A stretch of DNA of 64,000 bases. Source: Diphasiastrum complanatum. Taxonomy: Eukaryota; Streptophyta; Lycopodiopsida; Lycopodiales; Lycopodiaceae. The stretch lies in assembly GCA_029204225.1 (NCBI GenBank), contig CM055097.1:28319192-28383191 (forward strand), written 5' to 3'. The notes under the pieces are model-generated. The model ran no database searches, was not told the origin of the DNA, and was given only the letters and a program-made list of their open reading frames with translations. Both the position numbers and the translations under genes were made by a program. This document shows, one piece after another, positions 1 to 9,848 of the stretch (the first letter of the stretch is position 1; each line of letters starts with the position of its first letter).

Positions 1-518
1 ACATCCCGCAACTAGGAATGCCAAGGTATCCGCAATGCTCAAGCTAGTAGAGGATCAGCCCAAAAGATAGGGACATCATACCAAGGTATCCAAAAAGCCC
101 GAGAAGGTAGAACTGCATCAGCAACGGGAAGCCAATAAGGAAACTGAAAAAGAGATGGACACTCATCGCGAATAGCCGCATCATACACGTAACCATCAAC
201 CATATGTGCAAGGTGTCCCAAGAAAAGATAGCAGCATCGGAATACCAGCACCAAAGAGTAGGAACATAAACAGGATAACATGCACGCTGTAACAACATGG
301 AAAAGCAAACGATATGCCAGGAAACATGGAGCATAAAGAGATCATCCTGACAAAGGATAGCTAAAATGGAGAAATATGCACCAACATGGTCAAAAGCCCA
401 AGTATCCATAAGGCCCATGAATGAGAAGTAGCAATGGCACATGGTACCTTCAAGGCACATATCACGAGAAGAGAAGCATGCCAAAAGCTCCAGAAGGTCC
501 AAGAAATCAATGCATCAT
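1..518 (-). other. Unassigned minus-strand open stretch beside retropepsin ORF
   Basis: This stretch has a 152-codon minus-strand open frame (44-502) in a different phase from the neighbouring retropepsin ORF. It is rich in Trp, Cys, His and Phe and matches no domain I recognise. The + strand is A/G-rich with repeated short words such as 'aaggtatcc' at 24 and 83, so few stop codons arise on the minus strand by composition alone. It may be a decayed continuation of the Ty3 element at 519-2775. Confidence 0.3.
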
Positions 519-2612
519 CTAAAAAGACATGATGCATGAAAACAGTAGCAACAAATCTAGAAATAGTAGAGGCCCCAACTGAAAAACTGTAGCCGGAAAC
601 TCATCCAGAAAGACCTCATATGGACATACCAATCCATCATAGGATACACCAAAAACGGATGGATAATCGGATGACCCATCGGAACTGGCCGCAAGTGTAA
701 TCCCAAAGTACACACCAGGCGCACAAGTGAGGAATAGAAGAAATGCATTGGAACGAGGAACAGGATCCGCAACATCAGTAGCAAGCATTGGAGCAATATC
801 CACGTGTATCTGGGAATGAGTATCAAAGCACATATGAGCGACATTGAAGTATATGGCGGCAACATCTCCAAAAACTATCCAAGAGAGGAGAAGGAACTCT
901 GTCAAGGCACCCTGATGGTCTCGGAACACCAGAACAAAGTGGCAACTCAGCATCGGAGACCAAGCGATATGGAGCAACCCGAAATGACGGGGAACCTGAA
1001 GATCACCCGGACAAACAGTAGCTGGAACGGAGGCAATAACCCAAGCCATCAGGATATGCCAAGCTTGACAATGAGCAACAATCCAAGGAACACATAGAGA
1101 GCCACATGCATAATCATAGAGATATCCGCACCATAGGCGATCAGTAATATGGAAAAACCAGCACCAATCAACAGGTCCAAATGAAAACCAAGCTATATGT
1201 AATAACCAGGAATGCCATATAGCCATAGCATCGGCATGGACTGCAGGAAACCTATATGGAGAAACACAAGGAGACTGAAGGATCCCCGTATACTCATCTA
1301 GAAAGATCCCAACATATAAATACCCTAGATAAGTAATAGTGACCCTCTGGCAAATATCCTCGGATGGAAAATGTATAACTGTAAGGGTGAAAGGCTCATG
1401 AATCATGTCAGGAACCGTAGAAATATCATTAGGCAGATCACAAACCTCAAGCAGAGATCCATGGAATAAAGCGAAAGAAGATACAACCTGATCACCAATA
1501 GCGAGGGAACCAGCAAACGTGGACCTGTGAATGAACCCATAGAAATCAGCAAGAACATCGGCCATAACGGACTCAAGAGATGGAGATATAGAGACCAATG
1601 GAGAAGATACTGCACCAACCACCGAACCAGGAGGGCTATCTGAGGTAGTTGCAAAAGCAATAGTAGAAATACCACCAAGGTATACGGCCTCAATATCAAT
1701 GAAACCAGGAATGACCACCGAATACGATATCTGTGAATCAAGGCATATAGGCGCAAGGCACGTAGCAACAACCTGTAAATCCGGAGAAGCATCAACCTGA
1801 GTAAGAGGACCCACGGACGGTGAAAGTGAAGCAGCAACTAATGTACTCTGAATGAAAAGAAGAGCTGCATCATGAGCCTTTGGCAGGCTACGCATAAACT
1901 GCTTCCCGGTAACCAACTGATAGTCACTCTGGGAATCAATATCAGAAAGTAAATGATGCCGACCAACATGTGTAAAAGACAGTGTCTGCTGAGAAAGATC
2001 CACAGCAACAGTACCAAGTGACGAAAACCAATCTGCACCAAAAATAATGTCATAGTGCTCCAGAGGAATAATATAGAAATCTGCCTGTCCAGAGTAGTCA
2101 CCAGTGCTATAGTTCAAGCCCTGAAACATCTGAGAACTGGAAAAAGAATGGGAACGAGCAACCTCGACACTGAGAGACTGTGTAGCAGAAATAGGTGTAG
2201 CACGAATCCTGGTGGAAATGTAACTGCTAATAAATGAATGTGTACTGCCAGGATCCACCAAAGCAATATACTCTCGCCCCAAAATGCGAACACGTAACCG
2301 AATAGAATGAGGACCAGGACGCCCACCAACCCAAGTAGCATAAGCAAGCTGTGCATGGCAAGCGGCGGAAGCAGGATCATCAGGAAGCGGGTCAGCCGGC
2401 TCATCAACAAAATGTGGGTCAAGAGTATCAAGAATCTGGATATAAACATTAGAATCATCAGGAGTAAGAGCCGCATGGTAAAAAACAGCGGTAGGAGGAC
2501 CAGGAGGAACGGTAGTAGAAGAAGCCAAAGTAGGAGAAGCAGTGGAATGAGAGCAAGAAAAATGAGAAGAAGTGGATAACTCAGGATACTTATGCTGCAA
2601 GGTAGTAGCCAA
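519..2612 (-). CDS. Ty3/gypsy gag tail plus retropepsin, no RT
   Basis: This 697-codon uninterrupted frame belongs to a Ty3/gypsy polyprotein. Residues about 1-10 continue a gag C-terminus. The retropepsin lies near residues 105-215: the active-site loop is ALVDPGSTHSF (Asp120) and a HYDIIFGADWF block follows near 183, the usual I-x-G-x-D-W position. Retropepsins normally have D-S/T-G, so the Pro after Asp120 is odd and probably inactivating. After residue about 240 a chromoviral or Tat-type pol would reach the reverse transcriptase within about 150 residues, but no Y-x-D-D or other RT block is visible, although the frame stays open for some 450 more codons. No CCHC zinc knuckle is seen between gag and protease. 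The start is arbitrary because the frame joins gag coding sequence upstream. Domain assignment is secure; the C-terminal part is unexplained. Confidence 0.7.
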   Translation of the reverse strand: MATTLQHKYPELSTSSHFSCSHSTASPTLASSTTVPPGPPTAVFYHAALTPDDSNVYIQILDTLDPHFVDEPADPLPDDPASAACHAQLAYATWVGGRPGPHSIRLRVRILGREYIALVDPGSTHSFISSYISTRIRATPISATQSLSVEVARSHSFSSSQMFQGLNYSTGDYSGQADFYIIPLEHYDIIFGADWFSSLGTVAVDLSQQTLSFTHVGRHHLLSDIDSQSDYQLVTGKQFMRSLPKAHDAALLFIQSTLVAASLSPSVGPLTQVDASPDLQVVATCLAPICLDSQISYSVVIPGFIDIEAVYLGGISTIAFATTSDSPPGSVVGAVSSPLVSISPSLESVMADVLADFYGFIHRSTFAGSLAIGDQVVSSFALFHGSLLEVCDLPNDISTVPDMIHEPFTLTVIHFPSEDICQRVTITYLGYLYVGIFLDEYTGILQSPCVSPYRFPAVHADAMAIWHSWLLHIAWFSFGPVDWCWFFHITDRLWCGYLYDYACGSLCVPWIVAHCQAWHILMAWVIASVPATVCPGDLQVPRHFGLLHIAWSPMLSCHFVLVFRDHQGALTEFLLLSWIVFGDVAAIYFNVAHMCFDTHSQIHVDIAPMLATDVADPVPRSNAFLLFLTCAPGVYFGITLAASSDGSSDYPSVFGVSYDGLVCPYEVFLDEFPATVFQLGPLLFLDLLLLFSCIMSF

Positions 2613-2775
2613 GGAGATAGCATCTGAGAGAGTAAGAGGCCGAAAAGATGAGCCATCATATCGTAAGGTGTCTCTAAGACCGGCAATAAAACGTGAAATA
2701 AGCTCTGTAGGATGAAGATCAGTAAAACCATTCGAATTTGAGTCATCGACTCTAAGAACAAGTCACACTCCACTG
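2613..2775 (-). pseudogene. Ty3/gypsy gag C-terminal fragment
   Basis: Read on the minus strand in the same phase as the retropepsin ORF, this interval encodes LISRFIAGLRDTLRYD followed by PLTLSDAISLATTLQHKY. That is the typical end of a retrotransposon gag domain (F-x-x-G-L followed by a Leu/Ala-rich helix). The upstream gag half is missing, and the similarity stops near 2775, so the element is 5'-truncated here. Confidence 0.65.
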
Positions 2776-3484
<709 letters not shown>

Positions 3485-4157
3485 TCAAGGTCCAGCAGCC
3501 TGGAATCGTATATCATGATGCCTATCAGCCTGGAAGAAATGGTGGATGGTATGCTGTGAAGGTGTCACTGGATGTGCCATGGACCTCTGCCGCCAGGTAG
3601 GCTGTCGGTGTCGTCGCTGTTGCCGTGTCGCTTTGGGCTGTGGCCTAATAGTTGACTGTCTCTCTGGCCGTCGACATGGCCTCTGCTGCCGATGTATGAA
3701 GGAATCTGGAATCTCGGCTTCTCCATCTGAATTGTAGCCTATGGGTACCTCGGATCTCTGTCTCCGACGGGATATGCACTCATTGATGCTCAATTGTGTC
3801 AGGGAATGTGTATCAATATCTAGTTGCCTCCTCAAGTCTGACATCTCCCGGATCATCAATGCGACACATCTGGGGTCCTCATAAGATATCAAGGCAAAAA
3901 GTGTAATTGGGTGCTCTCTGAACAAGCAGTAGTACCTCCCCCGAATCTCATAGTAGGCTGGAAATCTGAAGAGGAAATGTGATTTGTCCTCAATCTCATG
4001 CATAGAACACATGCTACAAAGCCGGTCCTCTCGTGGGGTGCCGCTGTATCTTCTGGTCTCAATGGCCAGCTGATGTGAAGAAACCCGAAACTGATCCATC
4101 GCTATCCGCAATCTGTTGGATATACTCCTTAGCAAGTAACCAGATACTATGGGGCAG
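3485..4157 (-). pseudogene. LINE ORF2 C-terminal zinc-binding end
   Basis: About 220 codons that read as the C-terminus of a non-LTR retrotransposon ORF2. The block FRVSSHQLAIETRRYSGTPR then DRLCSMC then HFLFRFPAYYEIRGRYY matches the module that follows the RT domain in many LINEs (R-x-S-x-H-x-L-x-I-E, then C-x-x-C, then H-F-L-F-x-x-P). After it comes an Arg/Gln-rich tail of about 90 residues. At residues 194-201 (3533-3556) the tail has QHTIHHFF, which fits the PIP-box pattern Q-x-x-I-x-x-F-F used to bind the sliding clamp PCNA. The RT and endonuclease are absent. The frame runs without break up to 4157, just outside a gypsy LTR that starts at 4159, so the gypsy element probably inserted into this LINE and the upstream half was lost. 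The family call is fairly firm; the PIP-box function is inferred. Confidence 0.65.
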
Positions 4158-4158
4158 T

Positions 4159-4605
4159 TGTTACAAACTTACTTACTGCAAACCTCCAGGTGCCGGTTAA
4201 CCACAAGAGACCGAACGGTTCACGTTCCACCCCGCCATAGGACCTAATCCGGGTCCAGCCACCATGCCTTGGCCTGTGATCGTAACAAGCTGGATCCGAC
4301 CTCCATCCCAGACGGCGTCCCATACCACCGCCTAGGCTCTCAGCCATCTCTTGCCTCACGCTAGCAATACATCCTGGCCGTGCACACGCTCTCCATCCAC
4401 CTCCTCCTAGGTAGACAGAATGGATGGCAAATGAGTCCTCCTCCCCTTGTATACCAGAAAGAGAGAGACTCCAAGCCATGTGCACTCCTGGATCATGACA
4501 CGTGGCAACCATGCAGGTTCACGAGTCACTAGTCAAGTCTACAGCCCCAGTCATCGTCCAGTCTCAAGTCTGGGTTTGGGACCCAAGGGAGTTGGGTCCC
4601 TAACA
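4159..4605 (-). repeat. Chromovirus 3' LTR
   Basis: On the minus strand the interval begins TGTTAGGGACCC and ends TTTGTAACA, giving 5-bp terminal inverted repeats TGTTA...TAACA and 447 bp in length. It directly follows the purine-rich tract AAGGAAGAGGGA and the chromodomain stop codon, as a 3' LTR should. A small palindrome (gggacccaa...ttgggtccc, 4579-4600) lies at its start. The 5' LTR is not in the window, so no target duplication can be tested. Confidence 0.75.
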
Positions 4606-4632
4606 TTCCCTCTTCCTTAAAAAATTCCTTAT

Positions 4633-5098
4633 CTAAGGAAGGAATCCAGGGAATCTCAGTTTACGGTCATGTTCCTTCTCCCAAGTATCATCGTCCTCGG
4701 AACTTCCTTTCCAACGAACCAGGTACTCAGTTACCTGCCAGTTTTTGAGCCCACATTGACGTACATCAACAATGGCTTGTGGTGGTTCAGTAGGTACAAA
4801 GGATGATAGGTCCTCCAGCCGAACTAAATCCTCCTGAGGCATCAAGTCATCCTTTCCACCAAGTCGTTCCTTTAAACGACTAATGTGAAAAACTGGATGT
4901 ACCTTAACACCTTGACGAAGTTCCAGCTGGTACGCATTCCGATGGAGTTTCTTTACTATACGGAATGGTCCTGCGTAACGAGGTGATAACTTAGGACATT
5001 TTCCAGTCCTTAGTACCTTAGAATCTTTTGGAATTCTAAGATATACCCAAGCCCCCTCCTCATAGACCCTAGGTTGTCGCTTTTGATTAGCGTAAAAC
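4633..5098 (-). pseudogene. Integrase GPY/F region and chromodomain
   Basis: An open frame continuing the integrase after a one-base shift in the A run near 5123-5128. It encodes the GPY/F-type block (SPRYAGPFRIVKKL, VHPVFHISRLK) and then a chromodomain near 4640-4760 with YLVRWKG and DDDTWE, the aromatic-cage and acidic signature of chromoviral integrase ends. Chromodomains direct integration to marked chromatin. It stops with TAG at 4633-4635. No break is seen after the single frameshift. Confidence 0.75.
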
Positions 5099-5104
5099 TG
5101 GGCT

Positions 5105-6196
5105 CTATCCTGAGCCGTTTTTTACGTTTTCGCGAGCAACAAGCAACATTTCTTGCATATCATGCAGGAAATCTACTGCTGCTTTAACCTTGAGGCCTTT
5201 GAGGCCCACTGAAATGGGAGCCCTAGGCTGGAAACCATACATCAGAGAAAATGGACTAAAACCTGTCGCTGAGTGCTTTGCGCTATTATACGCAAACTCA
5301 ATCATTGGAAGGTACTTTTCCCAATTCGACTGTCTTCTGGAAACATATGCCTGAAGCATATCTTCCATAGACTGGTTTGTCCTCTCTGTCTGACCATCCG
5401 ATTCAGGATGATCTGATGACTCCAAACTTAGGGTGGTCTCTAATTTCTCAAAGACCGCTTGCCAGAATTTGCCAGTGAACTTTGGATCTCGATCACTAAC
5501 AATGTCATTCGGCAAACCAAACAACCTGAACAACTTTTCTACGAAAAGCTGTGCAAGTTCAGAAGCTTTGACAGTTTGCTTGGTTGGTATGAACTGCGCC
5601 ATTTTAGTTAACCTGTCAACTATTACCCAAATGGCATCATTTTGCTTCCCCGTTCGAGGTAGCCCAACCACAAAGTCCATGGAAATGCATTCCCACTTTC
5701 TTTCGGGAATTTCCAAGGGCATTAACAAACCAGCTACCTTAAGTCTTTTAGCTTTGTTAAGTTGGCATTGCGCACACTTGCGAACATATGCCTCCACATG
5801 ACTCTTTAAATTTGGCCAGTAAAAGTTCCTTTTTACTAAGTCAAGTGTCCTTTGAGCGCCAGGGTGCCCTGCACACGGGCTGTCATTACATTCATGCAGG
5901 ATTTGGGCCCTTATTTCATCATTTTCTGGCACACAAACTTTTCCATTCCGGAAAAGCAACCCATTCCTAATGGAATAGTCTCTTAGTATTTTGTCCTGAG
6001 GAGAAATCTTGGAATCCTGCATTCCAAGCTCATCACGAGATCTAGACGAACCTGCCAGGATGTCTAGCCAAATACGACCGAAGTACCTATTGGTCTTACA
6101 CAAATCTCTTAAGGACAGATACAACTCAGTTTGGATCTCAGAAAAGCTTAATTGATTAACCTCTCCAATCCGGCTTAAGGCATCCGTAGCTTATTA
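5105..6196 (-). CDS. Ty3 chromovirus integrase
   Basis: The frame starts in the RNase H tail (TDALSRIGEVNQ) and runs through the H2C2 zinc-binding domain (H and HPG in ECNDSPCAGHPGAQ, then C-x-x-C in RKCAQC) into the DDE core. The catalytic residues look intact: Asp in MDFVVGLPR, Asp in SDRDPKF and Glu in DGQTERTNQ. The frame ends early at 5105 because of a one-base shift in an A run; the missing GPY/F region and chromodomain follow in another frame at 4633-5098. The enzyme would insert element cDNA into nuclear DNA. RT and most of RNase H are absent, so this copy cannot move by itself. Confidence 0.85.
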
Positions 6197-6224
6197 GTCA
6201 AGAATAAGATTTGTCATTGATTCA

Positions 6225-6475
6225 TAACAAATTCTTCATTATATCCCAAGCCTGCTTGGGTCCAGTAGCATTTCTGATGTGAGGTATGATCATATCTCTA
6301 ACTGACAAGAAGATGATATGATGAGCTTTTCTCCTCCATCTCTGATACTTCTGCAACTCCCTGTTAGTAGTAGGAGGTATCTTGACACCTGTGACGATCT
6401 CCCAATATTCTCAATCTTGGAGAATATTCTGCATCTTGAACTTCCATATGCTATAGTTCACCTCTTGAGCACTTT
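6225..6475 (-). pseudogene. Ty1/copia gag (UBN2) remnant
   Basis: The minus strand encodes NYSIWKFKMQNILQD, then YWEIVTGVK, then a Trp/Lys-rich stretch and GPKQAWDIMKNLL. This is the N-terminal layout of copia gag (W-K-x-K-M, W-x-x-V, then A-W-x-x-L). A TGA interrupts it and a second TGA follows. It abuts the truncated chromovirus directly, so one probably broke the other. Confidence 0.6.
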
Positions 6476-6529
6476 TCATCCTAATCAAATAATTGAAATG
6501 TTTTTGCGCAAAATATTATGACCTAAGTT

Positions 6530-7144
6530 AACCTTTCTTATGCGAGCTCCATAGGTGTATGCTATAACATGGTGCTTCCAGAGAAAAATATATAACAACC
6601 AATTATTCTTTTGTCTAAGAAAGCATTCCAGTGGAGGTTGTGGGATGTTTTAACTCCCTATCATTTGTACTGCAACCTTGCCACAGGTCAAGTGAAGATC
6701 AAGCAACTTTTTGGAGTGACGGTTGAACAAGAGACCCGACAAGGTGTTGTTGGAGGCATTGTGATTTACATGCCAAACAGACCCTATTAACAACATATAG
6801 CTAGAGTTTGATGCTAATGCATTACTTTGGCACTGTCCCCACATTCTCGTCTTCAACAATCTAGCAATTACGTGCTTGTTAAGTTAATGGCCCTTGTCAC
6901 TGGAAGTTGACAATGTCCAAGCTTTAATCACCAAATGGATCATTACTATCCAAATTCATTTACTTCTAGAAGGTGGACTCATGTGAAGCAAAATAACTTG
7001 CTGCTAGGAAGATGGGTTATCCGTCGTGATTTTCAGCCACATGTTCTCAAATTCAGGGTCTTCCTTTGCCAAACTTACCACTTTACCAAGTGAGTCAAAC
7101 TAACAAGTGACGCTATCATATCCCCTATTTATTCCTGTCACATT
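6530..7144. other. Unassigned region with a short open frame
   Basis: A + strand run of about 54 codons without a stop (about 6622-6789) contains PYHLYCNLATGQVKIKQLFG and VGGIVIYMPNRPY, which looks coding but matches nothing I can name. A second short open run near 6980-7094 contains RWVIRRDFQPHVLKFRVFL. They may be exons of a decayed gene or TE pieces. No splice signals convinced me. Confidence 0.3.
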
Positions 7145-7330
7145 TTATGTTCAATATCGAGTGAAGATGGTAGCTTTCAAATCTAGATAGCTTACAAATT
7201 TCATGCTCCAATCATGTCTCCGCATACAAGATGATATCCAGATTCTTTGTGATTTTCCAAGTCCGACCCATTGCGCCACTAAAACCATTACAATTCCAAT
7301 AAGCCATTTCACGGCTCGTGTTAATGGCAT
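7145..7330 (-). pseudogene. LINE endonuclease N-terminal remnant
   Basis: The minus strand reads MAYWNCNGFSGAMGRTWKI then DIILYAET followed by an in-frame TGA and LEHEICKLSRFESYHLHS. The WNCNG start and the D-I-I-x-x-x-E-T-(W)-L block are the first two motifs of the apurinic-like endonuclease of plant LINEs. The TGA stands where Trp is normal. Only the first quarter of the domain is present. Confidence 0.6.
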
Positions 7331-7342
7331 TCCCGTAACCAC

Positions 7343-7662
7343 GTCTCCCTATTTGTTGTTTGGAATTTCTTCCAAATAATTTTGTTACCTCTTAATACAA
7401 CCCATTTGCCTTGCATTGTCGATTGTTTGTGTTGCCTGGTTCTCAAGTTGCAGTAAGTCCAGCAAGTATGGGGAATGTACACTGGCCCACAACCACCTCA
7501 TAAGAGAAGTAGAGAGCTAGGGATTATCAATGAAAATGGCTGGTTGACATTCTGTGGGTGTAAATCCCTATCCCTAATTTGAACTATTTTAGTAAATTAG
7601 GTAAGATTGCAATCGATACTACTGACAGAAAGCTGCTAAATTTCTACACAAAATTTTATTGA
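7343..7662. other. Spacer before hAT insertion
   Basis: Ordinary AT-rich sequence with no supported feature. It ends at the 8-bp target duplication of the outer hAT element. Confidence 0.6.
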
Positions 7663-7903
7663 ATTAGTACCATAGTTGCAGCGCGATTCTGAATCGCGAT
7701 CCCGATTCGCGATTTGGGATTTTCCCCGAATCGTGTAAAATCGATTTTTTTTGAAATTTTTTTAGGCAATATGGGTATCAGATGAAAGCTCTGATTGAGG
7801 GGATTATGATTGTGTAGTTTGCCGACTGTTTCGGGTGCGAAACACCAAAAAGTGTGTTTTCACTCGGGGAGTTGGAAGGCCAAATCATGAAGAGGCCTTA
7901 CCG

Positions 7904-7996
7904 TTGGGGGGTGTTGCCCCCCAAACCCCCCACCGGGGGGCTACCGCCCCCCGAACCCCCCGTTTCCCGGGGGGCATCTACCCCCCGAACCCCCTA
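7904..7996. repeat. Alternating G6/C6 hairpin-rich block
   Basis: This part of the outer hAT alternates runs of about six G and six C (ttgggggg, gcccccc, cacccccc-like and gggggg runs). Several mutually complementary hairpins are possible, and C-run clusters could form a G-quadruplex on the minus strand. The role is unknown. Confidence 0.7.
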
Positions 7997-8339
7997 GAGC
8001 TTCCTGCTATATAGACACTGTAGATAAAAATGCCACCGCCCCCCTTAAGATAAAAATGGGGTCCAAATGCGCGCCGAGAAGGGCCTAATATGTATGCCCC
8101 CAACTGTATGTACATTGCACTCACATCTCCAGTGAACCAATTGCAAAAGTGATCATCATCCATACAGTTGATAGTCCAAACTGTAACATTAACATTTACT
8201 GAAAACCAGAGCAAATGACAACCGGATAGCTACTGAAAGTAAGATCTGTTTGTGCCCCATCTACCGCACTTCTGAGAGGCAAAACGCTGGTTTGACCATT
8301 GACCCCCTAAAAAATTTCAGCAATAAGCTATTTTTCCAA

Positions 8340-8343
<4 letters not shown>

Positions 8344-8373
<30 letters not shown>
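8344..8373. repeat. (AT)n tract, insertion target of inner hAT
   Basis: A 30-bp AT tract directly left of the inner hAT. With 14521-14556 it forms one interrupted AT microsatellite of the outer element. The last 8 bp (8366-8373, atatatat) equal the first 8 bp after the inner element (14521-14528). Confidence 0.85.
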
Positions 8374-8375
<2 letters not shown>

Positions 8376-8383
8376 TAGTACCT

Positions 8384-8451
8384 CGTGGTACCGCTGGTAT
8401 GGTACCGCCGGTACGGTACCGCCCTGGGATCCGCGGTACCAGGGCGGTACC
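8384..8451. repeat. Left GGTACC palindrome array of inner hAT
   Basis: Five GGTACC palindromes in about 70 bp (ggtaccgc-type units), plus gggatccgcggtacc. They sit immediately inside the left end, where hAT transposases such as Ac bind subterminal repeats. The right end carries a matching array. Confidence 0.8.
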
Positions 8452-8601
8452 ATTTTTAATATATTTTTTTATTTTTTAATATATTTTTAATATTTTTTTT
8501 TTCAATATTAACTACAAAAAAAGGACAAAAAAAAGTAAAAAAAGGGGGTTTTGGGTGTAAAAAAAGAGGGTACAGTACATGATGCAGGGGACTGTTGCAG
8601 T

Positions 8602-8785
8602 GGCACATGGGCACTGCGAGTGAGTAGACCGAGGGGCCAATGGGAGACCAACACAGGGGGGTAGCATCACATGGGGGCAAGTACAGAGGCACATGGGCAT
8701 TGTGGGTGAGCAGACCATGGGCCCAATGGGAGACCAACACAGGGGGGAGCATCACATGGGGGCAGGTACAGAGGCACATGGAGGG
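8602..8785. repeat. 86-bp direct tandem repeat
   Basis: The unit containing gagaccaacacagggggg, agcatcacatggggg and tacagaggcacatggg occurs at 8644 and again at 8730, with a partial copy before. The period is 86 bp. It lies upstream of the small + strand gene and could be a promoter or transposase-binding region. Confidence 0.8.
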
Positions 8786-8818
8786 ATGATGGGGATCCAC
8801 ATGGCCGATCAGGCTGTG

Positions 8819-8830
8819 GGGATAAATAGG
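8819..8830 (+). promoter_or_regulatory. Possible TATA box for small hAT gene
   Basis: The sequence gggataaatagg lies about 175 bp upstream of the ATG at 9002. Between them are repeats of (ct)gtgagag. Position and sequence fit a plant TATA box, but nothing else confirms it. Confidence 0.35.
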
Positions 8831-9001
8831 CACTCACAATGCCATTGTGGTCGGCATTTTCAGAGGCTGTGAGAGGGCTAGTGATAGACAGTGAGAGAGC
8901 AAGCGAGAGCCGGTGACAGGCTGTGAGAGGCTGTTTGAGAGCCAGGGTGCTGTGAGAGGGTGTTCAAGGACCAGGGTGCTGTGAGGAGAAGGTCGATCGA
9001 G

Positions 9002-9325
9002 ATGGCAGAGCGCATACCACCGAAGCCCGAGGGCGAAGCCAGGAGGAAGCTTGAGGAAGATATCTGAGAGATGCTGAGACAAACTCGACAAAGAAATCCG
9101 GAACCGGAGCCACCCGCCCCCGCTGTGGGTCCTGTCCCCGCTGTGGAGCTGGATCTGGATGAGCAGATCGGAATGAATTTCACACGACGACAGCTCATCA
9201 TGGTCAGGTAAAGGGCGGCCAGACGTCGGGCTAACCAGGAGGCAGCTCGGGCTAACCGGGAGGCGGAGCAAGAGCGACAAAACAATGCACCAGACGAGGG
9301 CGAGGAGTCGGTGGAGGATCAGTGA
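9002..9325 (+). pseudogene. Small accessory gene of inner hAT (107 codons)
   Basis: A 108-codon + strand frame (stop included) starts with ATG at 9002 and ends with TGA at 9323-9325. It has two internal stops: TGA at 9065-9067 and TAA at 9209-9211. The conceptual product is highly charged. It begins MAERIPPKPEGEARRK, has a Pro-rich middle, then an Arg/Glu-rich heptad-like end with the internal repeat RANQEAA/RANREAE, suggesting a short coiled coil, and closes with an acidic tail. Composition and phase stay coding-like across both stops, which is why I call it a gene remnant. It converges on the transposase gene, with 3' ends about 520 bp apart. I do not recognise the family. A DNA-binding or transposase-partner role is only a guess. 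The opposite-strand frames over the same bases look like shadows. Confidence 0.5.
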
Positions 9326-9848
9326 GAGATGTTTAGAATAGATGAGGTCCAGTCGTATGTGGCGGACTGTTGCTATGTAGTTTTCGGCAGTTTATGGTGC
9401 AACAAATAACTAGATGGCTGCTTAAAAAAATGATAGTATATGTGATGTTATCCTGATACAACGGTTGAATATATACATAGTTGTTTTTTGTGCAACACGA
9501 GCCTGATCATGTAAGATGCAATGTCTGTAATTTTTTTAAATGCAGATGTATTACATGTGTTTATGAAATGTCATTTGGGGTGTAGGGGTGATTGCTGTGC
9601 TCATGATGTAGGTGCATATATGTGAAGCTAGCATTTACTTCAAACGAAATTAAATGAAAATAGGATTCAGACACACACATAGAATTCTTCGACATAAAAT
9701 AAAGCATCACATGTACAGAGCGACATACGCACAATGTGCAGCAAATAATGTAGGCCAAACACTGTATATAATGTGAAAAATCATCTGAGTACAGTGGTAG
9801 ACCGTCTGCTAGAGACAAACTATTGAAACTAAAACAACAGAGCCACAA
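9326..9848. other. Convergent 3' regions between the two hAT genes
   Basis: AT-richer sequence lying between the ends of the accessory gene and the transposase. It probably holds the 3' untranslated regions of both. No frame here is convincing. Confidence 0.5.

Larger units (their letters stand above)
4159..6196 (-). mobile_element. Ty3 chromovirus, 3' half
   Basis: A 5'-truncated chromovirus on the minus strand: end of RNase H, integrase, GPY/F region, chromodomain, polypurine tract (about 4606-4617) and 3' LTR. The truncation at about 6196 falls just before the RNase H terminal motif TDALSRIG. Beyond it lies an unrelated copia gag remnant. The integrase closely resembles that at 55212-57060, so two members of one clade are present. 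Confidence 0.8.

Noticed and set aside
4147-4512. 121-codon minus-strand open frame
   Set aside because: It lies almost entirely inside the chromovirus LTR and resembles no protein.
8834-9285. Minus-strand frames of 135-148 codons over the accessory gene
   Set aside because: Leu/Ser/Arg-rich shadows of the + strand frame, without domain; the + strand frame has the internal repeat and charged composition of a protein.
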